Below are positions 58,669 through 64,000 of a DNA stretch of 64,000 nt, in pieces. This DNA is from Halicephalobus mephisto (Eukaryota > Nematoda > Chromadorea > Rhabditida > Panagrolaimidae). The notes under the pieces are model-generated. The model ran no database searches. It was not told the origin of the DNA and worked only from the letters and a program-made list of their open reading frames with translations. Every line of letters begins with the position of its first letter. Position 1 is the first letter of the stretch. Both the position numbers and the translations under genes were made by a program. The stretch covers positions 434,001 through 498,000 of the forward strand of contig SWDT01000009.1 in NCBI GenBank assembly GCA_009193035.1. Reading direction: 5' to 3'.

Positions 58669-59357
58669 TTTTATAGTAAATTGTGGATAAAAAATATACT
58701 ATAATAAAAATGAGAGATAGGTAACTTGTATGATTAACATAAATAAAGTTATGCAGTAAACAATGAATGTTACGGTTTGTGATGGATAGACCTTCTGAAA
58801 CTTCGTTATTCAGCAGAAGACTGTAGGCTTCCACTGTGTTTGCAGTGTCAATGTATGCTTTATTCATACATAGATTATAGACAAGGTAGAAGAGAGATCC
58901 TCATCAAGATGGAGCTGAACTCAGACTGGTCAGGCTACAATGACAGTAACAGATTAACCCTTCTGTGCTTTGGTCATGCCTCTGAAAAAATTAGCTAACT
59001 GGGCGGAGTTTTCTAAGGCCATGGGCAGTTACTTCTGTTCTTTGTGCTTACAGCTATGAAGATATCTTGCTGATTTGTAGTGTAAGGAGTCATCCAGTCC
59101 GTTGATTTTTCATAACTCCTAAGCAACAAGTGAAATAGACTTCTGGCATCTTAATCCTAATTGCGGCAGAAAAAAGTGATCAAAAATTGCTTTTGCACTA
59201 AGAATTTATGATACTTTTCTCACAAAATAGTTCTGTCGCTAAGGAAGAAAAAGTTATAACCTCATTTTGTTAACTACATTACAAAACGTAAATTCAATTA
59301 CATACTTCTTAATGTTTTAGTTACCCAATTTACTTTACTCTTATTCTTTGACTTAAG
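58669..59357. other. Spacer between receptors 2 and 3
   Basis: 689 bp, non-repetitive, with an AATAAA near 58742. The right end carries the receptor leader (AATGTTTTAG, then TTACCCAATTTACTTTACTC, at 59311-59340). No gene supported. Confidence 0.6.
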
Positions 59358-60389
59358 ATGGATGCGAAAAGTTTTCTCTCGATTTATCCGTCAGGTAACA
59401 TTTCTTCTGTTTACAATGAAGAATCGGAGAAAATTGCCAACATTATCATCGATACCACTTCTGGAACAACATTACTCACTTCCTTCTTTATATTCTACTT
59501 AATTATCTACAAATCTCCCTCGACGATGTCTGAGTATAAAAAGTATTTATTTATAAACATCTTATTTGAATGTGTGGACATTATAATTCTATCCTTAGGA
59601 AAACCAAGAATGTTTTATGAATTCTTCATTGCTTATACATCTGGAATAATTCCAATTCAAAACGGCGTTTTGGTAAAAATAATTCATATGTCCTGGGTTA
59701 ATGGATTGTTCTGGCTTTTGAGTTGTTTAGCATTGATCCACGTTGAAAGGTATTTCACAATCCATCAAGGAATCAAAAAAAGTTTTTTCTTTTGTCCGAA
59801 GACATTTATTTACTTTTATTTAACTTTAAATATTCTGACATTCTTGGGAGTGACTATTCCGGCGATATTCGGAGACGTCTTTCTTGAAGGAGAGATTGTT
59901 GTGACTTACTTTGAAAATAATATTGTTGGAGAGGAAGAGTTCCTTTCAAAACACCCTGAAGCTCTTATAATGAACAAGAATTTTAGTGTTTGGGCTAGTG
60001 TTCATTATTTTTTTGTCATCATTATTGTATTATGTATCTTCATACCATTATTTACATTTTTGTTTCTGAATGCTTTTAGTGGGTTCAAAGTGATTCGTTC
60101 CAATAGTTATAGTGAACAGACAAAGAGTATGAACATTACTTTGCTGAAAGTCTCAATTCTGCAAGTCGTGTTATTAATTATATTTGTAACTATTCCGATT
60201 GTTTTGGTTATTATAGGTGTGATAATGAACCATAACATTGCCGAGATGAGAACCATGCAATGTCTTCTGAACTTCTATCCTTTATGTGACAATATTGTCA
60301 TTCTATATTGCATCAAACCATATCGGAAGTTTATTCTCAACATTTGGAAGAAGAAGACTGCGGTTACAGAATTCAGTACCAAAATGTGA
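59358..60389 (+). CDS. 7TM chemoreceptor 3 of tandem cluster
   Basis: A single exon, 343 residues, MDAKSFLSIYPSGNISSVYN start. Loop 2 (ENNIVGEEEFLSKHPEALIM, then NKNFSVWASVHYF) matches receptor 4, but the block after segment 5 (GFKVIRSNSYSEQTKSM) matches receptor 1 almost base for base. The end (IGVIMNHNIAEMRTMQC) again matches receptor 4. It ends at TGA (60387-60389) after STKM. Same uncertain chemoreceptor family. Confidence 0.82.
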   Translation: MDAKSFLSIYPSGNISSVYNEESEKIANIIIDTTSGTTLLTSFFIFYLIIYKSPSTMSEYKKYLFINILFECVDIIILSLGKPRMFYEFFIAYTSGIIPIQNGVLVKIIHMSWVNGLFWLLSCLALIHVERYFTIHQGIKKSFFFCPKTFIYFYLTLNILTFLGVTIPAIFGDVFLEGEIVVTYFENNIVGEEEFLSKHPEALIMNKNFSVWASVHYFFVIIIVLCIFIPLFTFLFLNAFSGFKVIRSNSYSEQTKSMNITLLKVSILQVVLLIIFVTIPIVLVIIGVIMNHNIAEMRTMQCLLNFYPLCDNIVILYCIKPYRKFILNIWKKKTAVTEFSTKM

Positions 60390-60707
60390 TTTGGTAATAT
60401 AGTGTGGATAATAAAGTAATAAATAAGCTATGTTATAATTAGGAAGAAATAATTTGCTAAAAAAAAAGGGGGGGGGTTCTGTTTTTTTTTTTTTCCCAAA
60501 CTTTACAGCCGGGGGGCAAACATGGTAGTGGAAAATTTTTCATGATGTAGGAATAACTAGTGTTTCTTTTCATAAAACAGTTCTATCGTTAAAGAAGGAG
60601 AGATTTATAATTTTATTGCATTTGTTACTTTTCAAAAACGAATTCAATTACATGCTCGTTAATTTTTTAGTCACCAAATTTATTTTATTTCAGTTTTACG
60701 ATTTAAG
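60390..60707. other. Spacer between receptors 3 and 4 with homopolymer tracts
   Basis: 318 bp. Homology to the 3' flank of receptor 4 stops at about 60458 where a run of A then G, and soon a run of T then C, begins (60458-60497). The receptor-4 leader has two acceptors, at 60669-60670 and 60692-60693. Confidence 0.65.
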
Positions 60708-61769
60708 ATGGATGCAGAAAAGTTTCTGTCAACTTATCCTTCAGGTAACATTTCCTTTGTATATGATGAGAATTCAGAAAGAATCACTAATATCATCATC
60801 GATGCCATTTCTGGAACGACATTGATAATTTCCTTCTTCACATTATACTTAATTATGCACAAATCTCCCTCCGAGATGTCTGAATATAAGAGATATTTAT
60901 TCGCGAATGTCCTGTTCGAAATTGTAAACATGGCAATTCTGTCCTTAGGAAAACCAAGAATACTGTATGAGTTCTCAGTTGCATACGCAACTGGAATACT
61001 TTCAGTTCAAAACGTAGTTTTAATAAAAATAATTCATATATTTTGGGCCAATGGATTGCTCTGGCTCTCTACTTGTATAACTTTGATCCATGTTGAAAGG
61101 TATTTTACAATTCACCAAGGAATCAAAAAAAGCAATTTTCTTTGTCCGAAGACATTTATTTACTTTTATTTAACTTTAAATATTCTGGGATCCTTGGGAA
61201 TGACCCTCCCGGCAATCTTTGGAGATGTCTTTCTTGAAGGGGAGACTGTCGTGATTTACTTTGAAAAGAATATTGTTGGAGAAGAAGAGTTCCTTTCAAA
61301 ACATCCTGGAGCTCTTTTAATGAACAAGAATTTTAGTGTTTGGGCTAGTGTTCATTACTTTTCCATCATTATTGCTGCATTATGTATCTTCATACCATTA
61401 TTTGCATTTTTGTTTTTAAACGTGTTCACCGGCTTCAAAGCTGTTAATTATAAGAATTGCAGTCAGCAACTAAAGAAAATGAACATTACTTTGCTGAAAG
61501 TCTCAATCTTGCAAGTCGTGTTATTAGTCATATTTGTAACTATTCCAATTGTTTTGATTATTATAGGTGTGATAATGAACCATAACATTGCCGAGATGAG
61601 AACCATGCAATGTTTTCTGAACTTCTATCCTTTATGTGACAATATTGTCATTTTATTTTGCATCAAACCATATCGAAAATTCATCTTCAACATTTGGAAG
61701 AAGAAAACTATGGTTAAAGACTTCACTACTAAGACGCAATTTGGTAATATTGTGTGGATAATAAAGTAA
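60708..61769 (+). CDS. 7TM chemoreceptor 4 of tandem cluster, extended C terminus
   Basis: A single exon, 353 residues, ten longer than receptor 3. The start is MDAEKFLSTYPSGNISFVYD, loop 2 is EKNIVGEEEFLSKHPGALLM, and the C terminus is NIVILFCIKPYRKF. Where receptor 3 has ATG TGA, this gene has ACG CAA and reads on through QFGNIVWIIK before TAA. The added codons match the untranslated sequence downstream of receptor 3, so the extension is a stop loss. Same uncertain chemoreceptor family. Confidence 0.82.
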   Translation: MDAEKFLSTYPSGNISFVYDENSERITNIIIDAISGTTLIISFFTLYLIMHKSPSEMSEYKRYLFANVLFEIVNMAILSLGKPRILYEFSVAYATGILSVQNVVLIKIIHIFWANGLLWLSTCITLIHVERYFTIHQGIKKSNFLCPKTFIYFYLTLNILGSLGMTLPAIFGDVFLEGETVVIYFEKNIVGEEEFLSKHPGALLMNKNFSVWASVHYFSIIIAALCIFIPLFAFLFLNVFTGFKAVNYKNCSQQLKKMNITLLKVSILQVVLLVIFVTIPIVLIIIGVIMNHNIAEMRTMQCFLNFYPLCDNIVILFCIKPYRKFIFNIWKKKTMVKDFTTKTQFGNIVWIIK

Positions 61770-62117
61770 TAAATAAGCTATATTAAATTAGGAAGAAATA
61801 ATTTGTTTAATAAAGATAAAATTTTAAAGATGCTCAAGGAATTTGTTATCTAAAGCTTTGTTCAGCTCACTGATCCTTTAGAATCTCTAAACTACAATCC
61901 AGAAAGTATCCTCTTTGTTTCAACTACAGTGGAAACACAGTGGTTTGAAATTTCTTATACATCAAAAACTTTTAGTATTTTTCTCAAAACAAATCTATCG
62001 CTAATGGACACAATTTATAATTTTATTTTATTTGCTACTTTTCAAAAGTGAATCCAATTACATATTTATTAATCTCTTAGTTACCCAATTCATTTTATTT
62101 CAGTTCTACAACTTAAA
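61770..62117. other. Spacer between receptors 4 and 5
   Basis: 348 bp with AATAAA at about 61769-61775 and 61810. The leader AATCTCTTAG, then TTACCCAATTCATTTTATTT, then CAG (62071-62103) precedes receptor 5. Confidence 0.6.
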
Positions 62118-63146
62118 ATGGATGAAAAAAATTTTTTTTCAAGCTATCCATCAGGTAACATCTCTTCTGAATACAACGAAGACATGGAGAGAATCCTCAA
62201 CATCATCATCGATGTCACTTCCGGAACGACATTATTAACGTCATTATTCATATTTTATTTAATTATTTACAAATCTCCCTCAACAATGTCGGAATACAAA
62301 AAATACTTATTTGTAAATGTTCTGTTAGAAACCGTGAACGTGGTAATTTTGTCCTTAGGAAAACCGAGAGTGTTCTATCGACTGTTCATTGCCTATACAT
62401 CTGGATTACTGCCAATTCAAAGTAGGCTTTTGACAAAATTAAGTTATATTTTTTGGGTTAATGGATCGGTCTGGTTCGGTACTTGTGTCACTTTGATCCA
62501 AGTTGAGAGATACTTCACAATCCATCAAGGAATTAGCAAGAGTAGTTGTTTTTCTTCAAGAACGTTTATTTACTTTTATATAATTTTGAATATTTTAATA
62601 GCCATGGGGGTAATTTTTTCAATAATATTCGGAGATGTGTTCGCGCAGGAAGATGTTACTTTTTATTTCCTCACAACGAAAATTGATGGAGGAAGAGAAT
62701 TCTTCTTCAAATACCCTGGAGCTGTTTTAATGAACAACAAATACACTGTATGGGTTAATGTTTATTATTCTTCCTTAGTCATTGCGACTATCAGTACCAT
62801 AGTTCCTTTATTCACGTTTTTGTTTCTAAATGCCTTTACTGGATTTAAAACGGTTCATTCTAAGAACTACAGCGAACGGACAAAGAATATGCATATTACT
62901 TTGCTGAAAGTTTCAATCTTGCAAGCTGTGTTGTTACTGACATTCATAACTATTCCGGTCGGATTCCTTCTTATAGGTTTGGTAATGAGTCGAACCATCG
63001 TTGAAATTGGAGTCATGCAGTGCGTTCTCAACTTGTATCCCATATGTGACAATATCATCATTTTATTTTGCATCAAACCATACAGAGATTTTATTTTAAG
63101 TTTTTGGAAAAAGAATACTGTTAGAAGTTTCAATTCGATGACTTAG
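62118..63146 (+). CDS. 7TM chemoreceptor 5 of tandem cluster
   Basis: A single exon, 342 residues, MDEKNFFSSYPSGNISSEYN start with NIS. Its front third resembles receptor 1 (SPSTMSEYKKYLFVNVLLE, GKPRVFYRLFIAYTSGLLPI). Loop 2 resembles receptor 2 (FFKYPGAVLMNNKYTVW). The tail resembles receptor 1 (IKPYRDFILSFWKKNTVRSF). It has QVERYFTIHQG after segment 3 and YPICDNIIILFCIKPYR in segment 7. Last gene of the cluster in this window. Confidence 0.82.
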   Translation: MDEKNFFSSYPSGNISSEYNEDMERILNIIIDVTSGTTLLTSLFIFYLIIYKSPSTMSEYKKYLFVNVLLETVNVVILSLGKPRVFYRLFIAYTSGLLPIQSRLLTKLSYIFWVNGSVWFGTCVTLIQVERYFTIHQGISKSSCFSSRTFIYFYIILNILIAMGVIFSIIFGDVFAQEDVTFYFLTTKIDGGREFFFKYPGAVLMNNKYTVWVNVYYSSLVIATISTIVPLFTFLFLNAFTGFKTVHSKNYSERTKNMHITLLKVSILQAVLLLTFITIPVGFLLIGLVMSRTIVEIGVMQCVLNLYPICDNIIILFCIKPYRDFILSFWKKNTVRSFNSMT

Positions 63147-64000
63147 TTTCATAAGCCATGTATAATGAATAAATTATAATGAAAGTGGAAATAAATGATT
63201 TGTATGACAGACATAAATGAAACTATATGAATGGGTAACTAATTTAGTCTAAAGTATCATTCAGCTCATTGATATCTTAAAACCTTTGAGCCACAGCTGA
63301 TAGGGAATCTTCTCGTCTTAATTACATTAGAAAACAGAGAAAAAGTAGATACAGTAGGCATCTATAATGTTTACTCTCATAAAATACATTTCTCATCGAA
63401 AGAGAAAAAATTTTATAATTTTATTTTGCAAGATATTAAATAAAAATTAGTTTTTGGTTTCATTTTTTGTATTAAAGAACTAAGTGGTTGATTTCTGGTC
63501 TACATCTAATAGTGTCTAAGATTTATCTCAGAACACTGGGATTATCTATGAGAATCCACGAGTACGGTACTTAGAGCGATTTATCCAGTTTTCCATATAA
63601 AATTTTCCGAGATTTCCGTTTTTAACTCCTCTTTGTAGAAGTTATTTTAAAAAATGTTTATGTGATTTTCGGAACGTTTCAGTGGAACTTACGCAAGTGA
63701 AAAACGAATTTTGAGTAGTTCTGGCGGCTTTAGAATACGTTGTCAACAGTGTGCTCCAAAAAGACCATTATTATTTTTAGCTTTTATCTTTTACTTCTGA
63801 AGCTATTACAAAAGTTATGTAAAGTTCACTTTTTAAGTACGCGGGTTTTGGTAGGTATTTTGGGAAAACATACAGCAACTTCTCCAAAGTTGTTTCAACA
63901 AAAAGAAGTTCGTAGTAGATATCTTGAAAAATTTCGCATGTGGAAATCGCTCTAGTTGTTGTACCCGAGTTGTCGTGAGAGTAGCTTTGGTATCCTGAAA
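63147..64000. other. Right-end flank with possible foldback element
   Basis: AATAAA near 63167 and 63189 may serve receptor 5. From about 63549 to 63980 the ends are inverted copies: CTTAGAGCGATTTATCC at the left and GGAAATCGCTCTAG at the right, with looser similarity outward (CACGAGTACGGTAC against GTACCCGAGTTGTCGTG). A 71-codon frame at 63740-63955 lies inside and is not supported as a gene. Confidence 0.5.

Noticed and set aside
63740..63955. 71-codon frame at the right edge
   Set aside because: No domain, and it sits inside a possible foldback element.

Overview
The window looks like nuclear DNA of a rhabditid nematode, most likely Caenorhabditis or a close relative (inference). Exons are GC-richer, and introns and spacers are very AT-rich and full of minisatellites. 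Splice acceptors are of the TTTTCAG/TTTTTAG type, genes are packed in both orientations, and one gene pair looks like an SL2-type operon. The protein set (BDP1, RRP40/EXOSC3, UPF0598, an HMR-1-type classical cadherin, tandem 7TM chemoreceptors) also fits a nematode. All exon coordinates below were read by eye from splice signals, reading phase and family conservation; no transcript was available.

Layout. 1-1190 is the 3' end of a calponin-repeat protein gene (+). 1191-2610 is a spacer with a three-copy ~205 bp tandem repeat and a tRNA-like relic. 2615-4264 (-) encodes the TFIIIB subunit BDP1 in three exons. Only 159 bp separate its start from that of a divergent gene, 4424-5729 (+), which encodes the exosome cap subunit RRP40/EXOS-3. 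About 100 bp downstream begins a UPF0598 (C8orf82-like) gene, 5832-7893 (+), whose start codon directly follows a splice acceptor, as expected of a downstream operon gene. 7894-15790 is a gene-less, repeat-rich spacer that probably holds upstream regulation for the cadherin.

15794-53619 (+) is one large gene for a non-chordate classical cadherin. Its long form has a signal peptide, about 17-18 cadherin repeats, EGF and laminin-G modules, a transmembrane helix and a short tail with p120- and beta-catenin-binding motifs. This is the architecture of HMR-1 (N-cadherin-like long isoform B, short epithelial isoform A). I could assemble 13 coding exons of the long form that keep frame throughout (3077 residues). 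A 17.5 kb intron (28558-46092) and a separate, phase-compatible exon at 46398-46590 fit an internal promoter for the short isoform. That exon and long-form exon 9 each encode the first half of the same cadherin repeat and both join exon 11.

53620-56220 is a spacer with minisatellites and a small inverted-repeat element. 56221-63146 holds five intronless, tandem, same-strand 7TM chemoreceptor genes of one recent family, with signs of gene conversion and one stop-codon loss. The last ~850 bp contain a possible foldback element. I see no CRISPR array, bacterial-type system, rRNA or confident functional tRNA. The most interesting content is the two-isoform cadherin locus, a coding minisatellite within it, a pair of related non-autonomous inverted-repeat elements, and the mosaic receptor cluster.
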